Positions 16,888 through 25,579 of a stretch of 38,571 nucleotides of DNA are shown here, in pieces. This DNA is from an uncultured bacterium (lineage in GTDB: Bacteria > Cyanobacteriota > Vampirovibrionia > Gastranaerophilales > Gastranaerophilaceae). Made by a program: the position numbers and the translations under genes. The DNA is taken from positions 1 to 38,571 of the forward strand of contig CASFYV010000009.1 of NCBI GenBank assembly GCA_949298985.1, given 5' to 3'. The first letter of the stretch is position 1; each line of letters begins with the position of its first letter. The notes under the pieces were generated by a model, which saw nothing but the letters and a program-made list of their open reading frames with translations, ran no database searches and was not told the DNA's origin.

Positions 16888-17958
16888 ATGAATATTAAAC
16901 CTCTTTTAAAATATAAAAATTTAGGAATTAAAATCGATAGTTTGGGACAAACAGGATTTAATTTCCCAAAAGGTGCGTCAACTGTTGATTTAGTAATGGG
17001 AATTTCTAAAAAAGGTGATTTTCAAATTTCTACAATTAGAGATTATTCAGGAAATATTTTAAAAAGAGAATTTAGTTTTAAAGATGATAAAGGAAATTTA
17101 GATTTTATAGAAAAAATCTATGAAAAAACTATTGAAAAATTTTCTACTATTACTAATTATAGGCATAATAATAAAAATATTACCAAAAAGTATATTAATT
17201 ATAGTGGAGATGATGACTTGTTTGTAATGTCAAAAGAAGTGCTTGCTCCTGATATAGATTTTCATTCTATAGGACTTTATCGGAAAGGTAATAAGCCTAA
17301 AAAGATTGAATATAATTGGAGCTGGGATGATTTTAAACCTAATATTATTTATAATAATGATAAAATTTTAGAAGTATTAAAAGATAATATTGAAATTTTG
17401 CCTGTTTTAATAAGTGCTGATTCAATGGAGAGAATAAATGAAAGGGTAAAGCATATTTCAAAAATATTTGAAAAAAAACATGATATACAAGGGATTTCTC
17501 ATCCAGTAGAGCGAATTGACAAAGAAAAATTAAAGTCATTAAGTTTAAAAGAAGAAACTTTAGGTTTGACGACTATAATGGGAGATATTTTTATTGATGA
17601 AAATAAAATTGATAGTTCATCTATATATGATATTTTATCTCATGAATATCAACATATGAATGATTTTATAAATATTTTTAGAACAAAAAAAATATTTTTA
17701 TCTGTTATTTCAACCTTAAATAATACTAATGAAAAATTCAAAAATTTCCTAATCAGATGTTCTTCTAAAGGATTTTGGCCAGAAAATTCTAATGAAGAAA
17801 AAACATACACTGAAATGTGGCTTAATTACTTAAAACAAAATTTTAATCACACTGATTATTTAGAAATTGACCTCGAAAAACGTGCTTTTGCAGAACAAAA
17901 GAAATCTATAGAAATTTTAAATAATTTTTATCAAAAACTGGTAGAGTATCTTGTTTAA
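16888..17958 (+). CDS. HExxH putative metalloprotease of unknown family
   Basis: A 356-residue protein. The motif SHEYQH places zinc ligands at H252 and H256 with E253 as the catalytic base. A downstream helix, DLEKRAFAEQKK, offers E330 or E336 as third ligand (a gluzincin-like arrangement, with EKRAFAEQ resembling the E-x3-A-x2-Q helix of several bacterial families). The N-terminal ~200 residues are beta-rich and match nothing I recognise. No signal peptide, so probably cytoplasmic or exported by a non-Sec route. It starts 34 nt after tsaD without a clear ribosome binding site. The last 4 nt overlap the convergent murI. The metalloprotease call is based on the motif alone. Confidence 0.62.
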   Translation: MNIKPLLKYKNLGIKIDSLGQTGFNFPKGASTVDLVMGISKKGDFQISTIRDYSGNILKREFSFKDDKGNLDFIEKIYEKTIEKFSTITNYRHNNKNITKKYINYSGDDDLFVMSKEVLAPDIDFHSIGLYRKGNKPKKIEYNWSWDDFKPNIIYNNDKILEVLKDNIEILPVLISADSMERINERVKHISKIFEKKHDIQGISHPVERIDKEKLKSLSLKEETLGLTTIMGDIFIDENKIDSSSIYDILSHEYQHMNDFINIFRTKKIFLSVISTLNNTNEKFKNFLIRCSSKGFWPENSNEEKTYTEMWLNYLKQNFNHTDYLEIDLEKRAFAEQKKSIEILNNFYQKLVEYLV

Positions 17959-18764
17959 TCTAAATTAACCATTTCCGGAAGAGTTTTTACTTCATAAAAA
18001 ATTTTACCATTATTTACGAATTTTTCCGCATCTGCACTTACAAAGAATTTTTCATATCCAATAGTATCATTTTGATTAAGTTTTAAACCTAAATCAGATT
18101 TTATAAAATCAACAAAAATTCCTGAAGGATCTATAAATTTATCTTTAGGATAAAATTTTGTTAAATCATTTAATAAATAAGGATAATGAGTACAACCTAA
18201 AATAATTTTATCCGGATTAAATTGCGTCATTTCATCTAAATGTTTTTTTACACTATTTAATGCAATTTTAGTTCCTAAAAGGCCTCCTTCTACTAATTCA
18301 ACCCAATCAGGACAGGCTATTTCATTTACTAATATTTGAGGATTAAATTTTTGAATCTCTTTTGTATATGCTAAAGATTTTACAGTTGCAGAAGTAGCGA
18401 AAACTCCTATTTTACTTAATTTTATCTCGGAAATAACCTTTGCACAAGATTGAATAATCGGGTAAATTTTGAAATCAAATTCTTTTTTTATGATATCATA
18501 AGCTTGCGCTGAAGATGTATTACAAGCTATAACAACAGCTTTTACTTCAAAATTTTTATAAAAATTTAAAATATTTCTTGCATATCCAACAAGTTCATCA
18601 AAAGATTTATTCCCATAAGGGAGATGAGCTAAATCTCCAAAATAAAGAGTATTTTCATTTGGTAATGCTTTTCTGAATTTAGAATAAACAGAAAGCCCAC
18701 CAACACCTGAATCAAAAAAACCAATTGGTTTGCTATTCATATTATTTTGACTTGATGTACTCAA
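17955..18764 (-). CDS. murI: Glutamate racemase
   Basis: A 269-residue racemase that makes D-glutamate for peptidoglycan. FFDSGVGGLSV opens the fold. The two catalytic cysteines appear in VIACNTSSA and ILGCTHYPYL. Start: TTG at 18762-18764 is preceded 5 nt upstream by GAGGG and is chosen; an in-frame ATG eight codons later has no ribosome binding site. The first 23 nt lie inside the end of the upstream amidase gene, so the two cell-wall genes are translationally coupled. Confidence 0.94.
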   Translation of the reverse strand: MSTSSQNNMNSKPIGFFDSGVGGLSVYSKFRKALPNENTLYFGDLAHLPYGNKSFDELVGYARNILNFYKNFEVKAVVIACNTSSAQAYDIIKKEFDFKIYPIIQSCAKVISEIKLSKIGVFATSATVKSLAYTKEIQKFNPQILVNEIACPDWVELVEGGLLGTKIALNSVKKHLDEMTQFNPDKIILGCTHYPYLLNDLTKFYPKDKFIDPSGIFVDFIKSDLGLKLNQNDTIGYEKFFVSADAEKFVNNGKIFYEVKTLPEMVNLD

Positions 18765-20640
18765 TTATACCCTCAGCTATTGCTTTCGCCGTTTTTTGCT
18801 TTCTTTTATCAGTTATAAGTTCGGCTCTTTCTTTATCATTTGACAAGAAGCCCATTTCTACCAATATTGCAGGCATTGTCGTATGATTTATAACATAAAA
18901 TTTTGACTTAAACAAGCCTCTATCTTTTGAATCAATTTCTTTCATTAGATGAGTGTGAACTACTTTTGCTAAATTGTTGCTATAATCGTGGTAATAATGT
19001 GTTTCAATTCCCATTGGTTCTGTTGCTACAGCAGAATTAACGTGAATACTTACAAAAATTTCAGGAGTTTCGTTTTCTGCAAAATCTACTCGATCTTGTA
19101 ATGATACATAAGTATCATCAGCTCTTGTCATTGCAACTTTATAACCTTTTGTTTTTAGTATTGAGGCGACTCTTTGAGAGACATCCAGTGTTATATCTTT
19201 TTCATTAATACCTTCTCTTATTGCACCATAATCACTTCCACCGTGTCCTGGATCTAATACAACTTTACCTTTAGTTGTATTCTTTTTATCAATAATCGGT
19301 TTTGTTTGAACAATATCCTTTTGTCCTTCAACAACAGTAAGCTTAATAGCTTTCCCATCAACACTTTGTTCTACTGTAACTCTATCATTTTTATCAATAG
19401 GCATTGAAGTTTTTACTCCGATTTGAGGCAACAAAGATAAAGTAAAAGGTTTATAATAAGTATTATTCAACGTTTTTATAATGTCTAATTCATTGTAACT
19501 TTTTATATTGAATAAATATAAATTTAATGAATTATCATTTCTAACAATTGAATGTACGACAGGTGTCGTAAAAGAAAGTATTAATTCATTCGTTTTTGTA
19601 TCTATTTTTCTTACAAAAACTTTGTTAATATTAGAAACGTTTCCAACTAAATCAGTATGATTTAACTTATCAGAATTAATAAATAATAATGATTGGGCAT
19701 CAGCAGAATATATTGGAATATATTTTTCAGCTTCTTCTGAAGTTACAACAACTCTTGCTTTATTAAATTCAAATTGCCCTATTTTGGCAACATCCTTACA
19801 ATTACCATTTGTACATAATGAAATTTCTTTATTTCGTATTTTTTTATCTACAAAAGTATTTGGTAAGTCAATAACAACACGTTTAGGGTTTGTTAAATAA
19901 AACATTTTTAATGTAGATAATTGACCTACTCCACTAACTAATAAACCTTGATTTTTTAGATAATACCCATTTATAAAATATTTGGTTCTTAATTTTAAAT
20001 CTGATGATAAATCTACTGAAACAACCGAATCATAAGTTCTTCCGTTTGAATTATTCAAAGTTGAATTTTGAAAAGCTTTTTCGATATCAGCGATAACATT
20101 TGAAGATATATTAGGCACTTGTGTATTTATTGGGATTTTTTGAAGAGCTTGCGAGTTTACCACTATACTTGAATAAGGAGTATTATCAATCTCATCAGCG
20201 TAAATGATATTGAAATAATCATTTTTTAAGGATAAATTATTAGTCTTTATATAAATATTTCCATTTAAAGAAAATATTTTTGTTTTAGAAGTATTAAAAT
20301 CTTCAGCAAAAGTAATAACACATCTTACTACATCTGGTGAAGTTGTGAATTGAGAAATTTTAATTTCTTTTATATCAGATTTATCAAATACTAATTGTTG
20401 TTTTTCACCTATTAAAACTGAATTTTCTATATCAAAATATATTCTATTAGGGTTTTCAAGTTTAGAAAATTTTATATTTGACGTATTTAAACTTTGATTG
20501 TTGTCAATAACATTAATATAAACCAACGAAGAAGCATCATCATAAGATAATGACATTATTTTATTAGGCTCTGCATTTACAATGAGAGTTTGAAATAAAA
20601 ATATAAAAAAGATACTTATATAAAATAAAAATTTCTTCAT
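18742..20640 (-). CDS. N-acetylmuramoyl-L-alanine amidase with AMIN domains
   Basis: A 632-residue exported peptidoglycan hydrolase that cuts the amide between MurNAc and L-alanine. It has an N-terminal signal peptide (residues 1-~23, ending VNA). Two AMIN-like beta domains follow (~30-130 and ~205-330, the second with PKRVVIDLP), which target amidases to septal peptidoglycan. The C-terminal Amidase_3 domain (~458-630) shows zinc ligands H466 (LDPGHGG), E480 (GINEKDI) and H533 (VSIHVNS), and catalytic E595 (ILVEMGFLSN). AMIN-Amidase_3 proteins are typical of cyanobacteria and relatives and act in cell separation. murI overlaps its 3' end by 23 nt. Confidence 0.94.
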   Translation of the reverse strand: MKKFLFYISIFFIFLFQTLIVNAEPNKIMSLSYDDASSLVYINVIDNNQSLNTSNIKFSKLENPNRIYFDIENSVLIGEKQQLVFDKSDIKEIKISQFTTSPDVVRCVITFAEDFNTSKTKIFSLNGNIYIKTNNLSLKNDYFNIIYADEIDNTPYSSIVVNSQALQKIPINTQVPNISSNVIADIEKAFQNSTLNNSNGRTYDSVVSVDLSSDLKLRTKYFINGYYLKNQGLLVSGVGQLSTLKMFYLTNPKRVVIDLPNTFVDKKIRNKEISLCTNGNCKDVAKIGQFEFNKARVVVTSEEAEKYIPIYSADAQSLLFINSDKLNHTDLVGNVSNINKVFVRKIDTKTNELILSFTTPVVHSIVRNDNSLNLYLFNIKSYNELDIIKTLNNTYYKPFTLSLLPQIGVKTSMPIDKNDRVTVEQSVDGKAIKLTVVEGQKDIVQTKPIIDKKNTTKGKVVLDPGHGGSDYGAIREGINEKDITLDVSQRVASILKTKGYKVAMTRADDTYVSLQDRVDFAENETPEIFVSIHVNSAVATEPMGIETHYYHDYSNNLAKVVHTHLMKEIDSKDRGLFKSKFYVINHTTMPAILVEMGFLSNDKERAELITDKRKQKTAKAIAEGIIEYIKSK

Positions 20641-20687
20641 TTAAAGGCTCTCGCCCCCCAAAATCCTCATCTTTATTTTAACAAATA

Positions 20688-20728
20688 ATATAAAAAAAAT
20701 AAAGCTTGTAAAATTAGATTACAAGCTT
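20688..20728 (-). terminator. Intrinsic terminator of the 42-aa gene
   Basis: A perfect 10-bp stem, AAGCTTGTAA (20702-20711) / TTACAAGCTT (20719-20728), with a 7-nt loop. On the minus strand it is followed by T-rich sequence with a run of eight T, while the plus-strand side lacks a good T run. It therefore terminates the minus-strand gene at 20769-20897. A GA-rich stretch (20738-20756) lies between. Confidence 0.82.
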
Positions 20729-20768
20729 ATATATTTTGAGAGAGAGAAAGAGAGATTTTATTTTATAA

Positions 20769-20897
20769 TTAACCGTTCAATAAACGATCTAATTCATATA
20801 TTTTTAAAACTAAAGCTTCTGTTTGCTCTTTAAACCATAAAATAAACATTTTTATTTCATCTCTAAAACTATAACATCCAGGCCACATTGCGTACAT
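20769..20897 (-). CDS. 42-residue small protein of unknown function
   Basis: A short minus-strand gene encoding 42 residues that begin MYAMWPGCYSFRDEIK and end LDRLLNG. The middle, IKMFILWFKEQTEALVLKIYEL, is a strongly amphipathic helix rich in aromatic and aliphatic residues, so a membrane-surface or coiled-coil role is plausible. AAGGAG sits 8 nt before the ATG, and a strong intrinsic terminator follows 40 nt after the stop. These flanking signals make it a real gene although it is very short. No family is recognised. It is divergent from the 651-residue unknown at 21076. Confidence 0.65.
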   Translation of the reverse strand: MYAMWPGCYSFRDEIKMFILWFKEQTEALVLKIYELDRLLNG

Positions 20898-20998
20898 AAA
20901 ATATACTCCTTAAACTTTTTTAACCTTACAAATTTGTTAACGACATTTTTCTAAAAAACTTTAGTATATTTAACAAGATTTTTACATTTTTTAATAAT

Positions 20999-21064
20999 AT
21001 TAAGTTTTGTAAAAATATTTCAAGCTTTTGAAATCTCTTTAAATTTATATATTTTATATATATG
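20999..21064 (+). promoter_or_regulatory. Leader motif B (shared with the leader at 10129-10193)
   Basis: ATTAAGTTTTGTAAA (from 20999), GAAATCTCTT (21030-21039), a 16-nt A/T spacer, then ATATATATG (21056-21064). Order, sequence and final spacing match the leader before 10220. The ribosome binding site GAGGTA overlaps the end. Confidence 0.5.
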
Positions 21065-21075
21065 AGGTATTTAAG

Positions 21076-23031
21076 ATGGTAAATGTAAGTAATGCAATTA
21101 CAACTGAATATTCTTACCAACAAGTAGCTTCACAAGAAGTGGTTACACAAGGCTCTAATGCTTCTATCATACCTCAAGGACAAGGAAGTGGCACATATAA
21201 TAGTGTAGAAGAAAATAAAGAAACATCAAAAACACCTCAAAAAGATCAATTAGTAAAATTATGTGCAAAATATCACATTAATTTTAGAGAATTGTTTGGT
21301 TGTGATTATTCTACTTTGGATGAAACAGCTTGTGAAAAGTATGTAAAATTAATTGAATCATCTATTAATCCAAAAACCGGAAAATTTGATTCTAAAAAAA
21401 TTGAAAATATTAAAACTATTAAAAATTTATGCGAACAATTAGGGGTAAATCCTAACAGTTTTTGTTATGATGAAATAGATACATTACCTGCAAAAGATTT
21501 GCAAAATTTAGTAGATGCAATAAATTTAGCTATTGAAAGAGCTACAGTAGATAATAAATTAGATAAAGAAAAAGCTGTAGAATTAGCTCGCAAATATAAC
21601 ACAGCATTAATGAGTGGTTATAATATAACAGAGTTAAAAGAAAAAGAAAATATTTTAAATGGAGAGACAATAAACGCTCGTATAGAAAGATTTTTTGGAT
21701 TAGAAAAAGGTGCTTTTTCTAAATTAGATGATGCTAAAAAGACTGAATATATAAAAAGATATTTTAATGGTTATTTCCAAGAATTATTAGCAAATGCTAA
21801 AAAAGAAGGAAAAGATATTAAAAGTGTATATCGCTTACAAATGAGAGATTTTGGAAAGTTATTAATAAATACATCTGATGAAGATAAAGCAATATTTAAA
21901 TCTGCGATAAATTCTTTATTAGCAGATAATAAGTTAGAAGGAGTTTTTGCAACAAAAGCAAGTTTCAGAACTCAAAAAGCACTTACAGCTTGGGCTGATT
22001 CTTGGACAGTTGAAGAAAAAGCTCAATTAAAAGCTCCGGATGAATTAGGCAATGTAATTTCTGATGAAGACTTATCTGCTATACAAATAGAAATTGGAGA
22101 AATACAAAGCCAAGAAGGTTTTGAAAAATCTCATAATGAATTGAATGAAAAAGTAAAAACTCTATTAGAAAAAGTAAAAAATGGTGAAGAATTAACAGAA
22201 CAAGAAAAATTATTACTAGCAGCTTATAAATCTTTATATGCAGGTGAAAATATTGCTCTTGTTCAAAATGACATTATCACAGATAAAAACTGGAAAAATG
22301 AATTTTTAAAACAAATTAACAATGATATATATGAACACGGTGCAGATGTTTACAAAGATGTTATGACTCAAATTCAAAATGTAGTCGAAAAACATCCTGA
22401 AATTCTTGAAATGCCTCAAGAAGAAATGGTAAAAGTTCTAGATGCTGCTACAGATGGAAATTACACAAGAGTTATTAATAATGAAGAAATTATAGCTCCA
22501 AATGCTAATTTAGATAAAGTTTCTAAGGCAAGTTTAAATACAACATATACTAGCGAACTAGCAAATACAAAATCTCAACCTAGTACAACTAATTTATATA
22601 ATTTAGCTAATTCAATAAAAGCATTAAGCGATGATAATAAAAATATTACATTTACGGTAGAAAAAGAAAATTCTTCTAAAGAAACAAGTAAATTAACTTC
22701 ATCTGAAGTGTTTGAACTTAAAAACAACGCATTTAGAAGTGCATCTAATATTGCAATCTATTTAGAAGAAACAGGAAAATCAAAATTTACTTTTGCTACA
22801 GATGTATTTAAAAAATTTGGTGAAATGGGTTCTACTACACAAAACTGGGCTATGAATTATTTTTCTAATGCTTCTTCAACTGTACAAAATTTATTTTTAA
22901 ATAAAATAACAGGATCTGTTGAAGGTATGGTAGCAGCTGCAAAAGAAGTTGATTTATCAAAATTTAATTTAATCGGTGTTTCTGTTACAACTCAAAAACA
23001 AATTGATAAAATTGAAGAACAAAGAGTTTAA
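21076..23031 (+). CDS. Large helical protein of unknown function (651 aa)
   Basis: A 651-residue, mostly helical protein with no signal peptide or membrane segment. Residues 1-~58 are low-complexity (Ser/Thr/Gln/Asn-rich). The rest is built of charged helices, e.g. LCAKYHINFRELFG (~62-75) and FGKLLINTSDEDKAIF. Order and spacing of several segments resemble the next gene product (for example RDFGKLL...INSLLADNKLEG against GRFNDVL...IVLLSSNDIDYG), suggesting distant paralogues. GAGGTA lies 7 nt before the ATG. It is divergent from the 42-aa gene and preceded by leader motif B. I do not recognise a family; a lineage-specific structural or exported protein is possible. Confidence 0.65.
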   Translation: MVNVSNAITTEYSYQQVASQEVVTQGSNASIIPQGQGSGTYNSVEENKETSKTPQKDQLVKLCAKYHINFRELFGCDYSTLDETACEKYVKLIESSINPKTGKFDSKKIENIKTIKNLCEQLGVNPNSFCYDEIDTLPAKDLQNLVDAINLAIERATVDNKLDKEKAVELARKYNTALMSGYNITELKEKENILNGETINARIERFFGLEKGAFSKLDDAKKTEYIKRYFNGYFQELLANAKKEGKDIKSVYRLQMRDFGKLLINTSDEDKAIFKSAINSLLADNKLEGVFATKASFRTQKALTAWADSWTVEEKAQLKAPDELGNVISDEDLSAIQIEIGEIQSQEGFEKSHNELNEKVKTLLEKVKNGEELTEQEKLLLAAYKSLYAGENIALVQNDIITDKNWKNEFLKQINNDIYEHGADVYKDVMTQIQNVVEKHPEILEMPQEEMVKVLDAATDGNYTRVINNEEIIAPNANLDKVSKASLNTTYTSELANTKSQPSTTNLYNLANSIKALSDDNKNITFTVEKENSSKETSKLTSSEVFELKNNAFRSASNIAIYLEETGKSKFTFATDVFKKFGEMGSTTQNWAMNYFSNASSTVQNLFLNKITGSVEGMVAAAKEVDLSKFNLIGVSVTTQKQIDKIEEQRV

Positions 23032-23046
23032 AATAATTATTACCGA

Positions 23047-23095
23047 TTGTAACAAAAAAGCAATTTTATTTAAAACAAATACTTAATATATATAT
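23047..23095 (+). promoter_or_regulatory. Leader motif C (shared with the leader at 26378-26434)
   Basis: TTGTAACAAAA is followed by AAAAAAGCAATT (ending 23065), exactly 19 nt ending ACTT (23066-23084), then an ATATATATAT block. The leader before 26458 has the same parts and the same 19-nt spacing. TATATA is the probable -10 element. Confidence 0.5.
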
Positions 23096-23107
23096 CGAGG
23101 TATATTT

Positions 23108-24892
23108 ATGAGTATTTTGTCAGTAATTAAAGATTTTACTTATGATATTTTGGGTATTAAAGATGATACTCAAGTAAAATCTGCTACTACAAAAAATGAA
23201 AATATAAATACTCCTATTATAAGTTATGAAATAAAAGAAGGTAATGTTGATAAATTTGAATCACAGCAATCTACAATAGAAAAAAAACAAGATAATTTTA
23301 ATATAGGTCAATTAAAACAAACTATTGAAAATAAATGTTTAGCTAATGGAATAGATTATATTGGATTATTAAAGAATATAGGAGAAGTTGCAGGAATAAC
23401 TAAAGCACAGTTTGATGCTTTATCAAAAAATGAACAAGTAGAAATTTTAAACATTGTTAGTGCTGCAATTGACAAATCTATTGAACAAAAAAAGAAATAT
23501 GGAATATCTTCTAATATTAAAGAATCAGAAATAATCAAAAGTGATGCAAAAAACATTTATGAAGCTATAAAATTTGGTGCTATTGCAACAGTAAAAGAAT
23601 TATATGATGAAATTGGTGATGTAAATAAAGAAATAGGTAAGGATTTTAAAAATTTATCTATAGCAGAACAAAGAGCTAAGTTAGAAAATTATAGAACAGC
23701 AAAAAAACAAGAATTCGAAGAATATTTACAAGCTCAATTAAAAAATATTCCGGAAGAAAAACGAGGTGAAATAGAGAAAAAACTTAGATGTAAACAAAAA
23801 TTTGTTGAAAGAGGTCGTTTTAATGATGTTTTAAGAACTCAGTCATCAGAAACCGCATTGAATTCTATAGTTTTATTATCTTCTAATGACATAGATTATG
23901 GTGCTGAAATAATTATGTCAACTAGAATAAATAAAGCAGAAAGAACAAGAACGGCTGATATGGCTAATTTTGAATTTTTTGAAGGTTTAGCAAAAAGTTT
24001 TTATTCTTTTGATGAACCGTTGGAAGGAAACTCTGTAAAGAATTATACAGTTACAATGACATCAAATATGTCTAAAAACGCTTTATCACAATATCAAGAA
24101 GATTATGTTGAAGTACGTTCTAAAATTGAAAATGGAGAAGTTGATGCTCCTTATTTTTCACAAGAAGTTTTGTCAAATACTTCTATTGGTATCGGAGTTG
24201 GTGCTAATTTAAATGTTAATATGACAACTTTAGAAAAGGCTGATTTTTTAAATAAATGGGAAAATGATGCAAAACAATTTAATGATTATGAGTATGTTTT
24301 ATCTCAAACAAATAGTAGAATAGAAGAATATTTAGAAAAATATCCGGAAAGAAGCTATGAAATTAAAGCAATATTAAATAAAAAAGAAGAACTTAAGTCT
24401 TATAGTTCTATTAAAGATAAAACTGTAGAAAAAGCTTTTTATAAGAATTCTAGTGCTACTTTACAGAATATAAGTTCTGAAAGTAGTATTCCAGGTAGAA
24501 ATGAAAAACAAGTTAAAGAAAATGATACTAAAAAACAAATTGTAACAAATCCTATTTTAAAGAATATTAATGCAAATCAGATAGAAATAAAAAAATCCTT
24601 AACTAAAATAGGAGTTAATGAATCAATAAAAACATATGGTATAAAAAACACAATAAATACAATATTAGAAGATAAAAGTCTTAATCACCTACGTCCACAA
24701 CTTATACCCGTAATAAAATCATTAGATTTAAATAGTCTAAAAGAAATCTGTAAAGATTCTTCTGATAGTACTTTTGTATTTATTTGTAAAATTGTAAATA
24801 ATGATTTAATAGAAGATTTGAAGAAATCTCGTTCATCACTTTGTTATAATGCAAAGAAAGAAATAGAAAATATGGAGAAGAATGTTGCTTAA
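23108..24892 (+). CDS. Large helical protein of unknown function (594 aa)
   Basis: A 594-residue, lysine/glutamate-rich, mainly helical protein. A region around 330-345 is rich in small residues (NTSIGIGVGANLNVNM). There is no signal peptide or clear membrane helix. It is probably a distant paralogue of the 651-residue product just upstream. Its C-terminal ~90 residues (from ~505) form a separate helical segment. CGAGG precedes the ATG by 8 nt. Its last 11 nt overlap the next gene, so those two are translated together. No known family recognised. Confidence 0.62.
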   Translation: MSILSVIKDFTYDILGIKDDTQVKSATTKNENINTPIISYEIKEGNVDKFESQQSTIEKKQDNFNIGQLKQTIENKCLANGIDYIGLLKNIGEVAGITKAQFDALSKNEQVEILNIVSAAIDKSIEQKKKYGISSNIKESEIIKSDAKNIYEAIKFGAIATVKELYDEIGDVNKEIGKDFKNLSIAEQRAKLENYRTAKKQEFEEYLQAQLKNIPEEKRGEIEKKLRCKQKFVERGRFNDVLRTQSSETALNSIVLLSSNDIDYGAEIIMSTRINKAERTRTADMANFEFFEGLAKSFYSFDEPLEGNSVKNYTVTMTSNMSKNALSQYQEDYVEVRSKIENGEVDAPYFSQEVLSNTSIGIGVGANLNVNMTTLEKADFLNKWENDAKQFNDYEYVLSQTNSRIEEYLEKYPERSYEIKAILNKKEELKSYSSIKDKTVEKAFYKNSSATLQNISSESSIPGRNEKQVKENDTKKQIVTNPILKNINANQIEIKKSLTKIGVNESIKTYGIKNTINTILEDKSLNHLRPQLIPVIKSLDLNSLKEICKDSSDSTFVFICKIVNNDLIEDLKKSRSSLCYNAKKEIENMEKNVA

Positions 24893-25574
24893 AAGTATAA
24901 TTTACAAAATATTATCAATTCAAGAAATGATTCTTCGTTTTCAGCTATCAAAAACAATTGGAGTTAAAAATCTCTCAAAAAGAAAACGTCATTTTGCAAA
25001 TGGGTGCACACTTGATTTGAACTCTCTAGCTGATGCTGAAAAAAATAAGCTAGAAGAAGAAATGATGTTGATTTTGAAAACGTATAATTATGAGCCAAAA
25101 GAAATTCTTGAATATATCCAATCACAAGGTACAAATGTCTATTTTATTGATAATGCAGATAAAATTTTAAATCCAATTGGGGAAAATGAAGGTTTTATAT
25201 ATCCTGCAAAAGGAACTAAAGCATTATATTTAAAACTTAATACTGATAAAAAGTTTTCATTAAAGACAAATGAAATGTTTATTTTAAAAAAGGGTGAAAT
25301 AAACAAATACTACTTTATTTATCATTTCTATAACTGGTATGCTTTTAAACATAACATAGCAGGCATGGATTGTGAATCTCAAGAACTTTTAAAGAAATAT
25401 CTTTTTGAAGAAACTGACACAAAAAAACTTCAGTTATCAGAAATATATAAATTAAAAGATGCAATAAAACAGGATAAATCTTCTATAGAATTTGTAATTA
25501 AGCTTTGTAGAAATTATGAAGGTACGAAATCTGCACTAGAAAAATTAAAAAGTGAAAATGGTGCAAAGCTTTAA
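24882..25574 (+). CDS. Protein of unknown function, coupled to the 594-aa gene
   Basis: A 230-residue protein that starts within the last codons of the upstream gene (ATG at 24882, GGAG 4 nt before). The N-terminus is basic and helical (LSKRKRHFANG, ~52-62). A middle section, ~105-155, is beta-rich and aromatic (YPAKGTKALYLKL, YYFIYHFYNWYAF) and could be a small compact domain. The C-terminus is helical. No signal peptide. Translation coupling suggests it acts with the preceding protein. Function unknown. Confidence 0.62.
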   Translation: MLLKSIIYKILSIQEMILRFQLSKTIGVKNLSKRKRHFANGCTLDLNSLADAEKNKLEEEMMLILKTYNYEPKEILEYIQSQGTNVYFIDNADKILNPIGENEGFIYPAKGTKALYLKLNTDKKFSLKTNEMFILKKGEINKYYFIYHFYNWYAFKHNIAGMDCESQELLKKYLFEETDTKKLQLSEIYKLKDAIKQDKSSIEFVIKLCRNYEGTKSALEKLKSENGAKL

Positions 25575-25579
25575 TTTAT

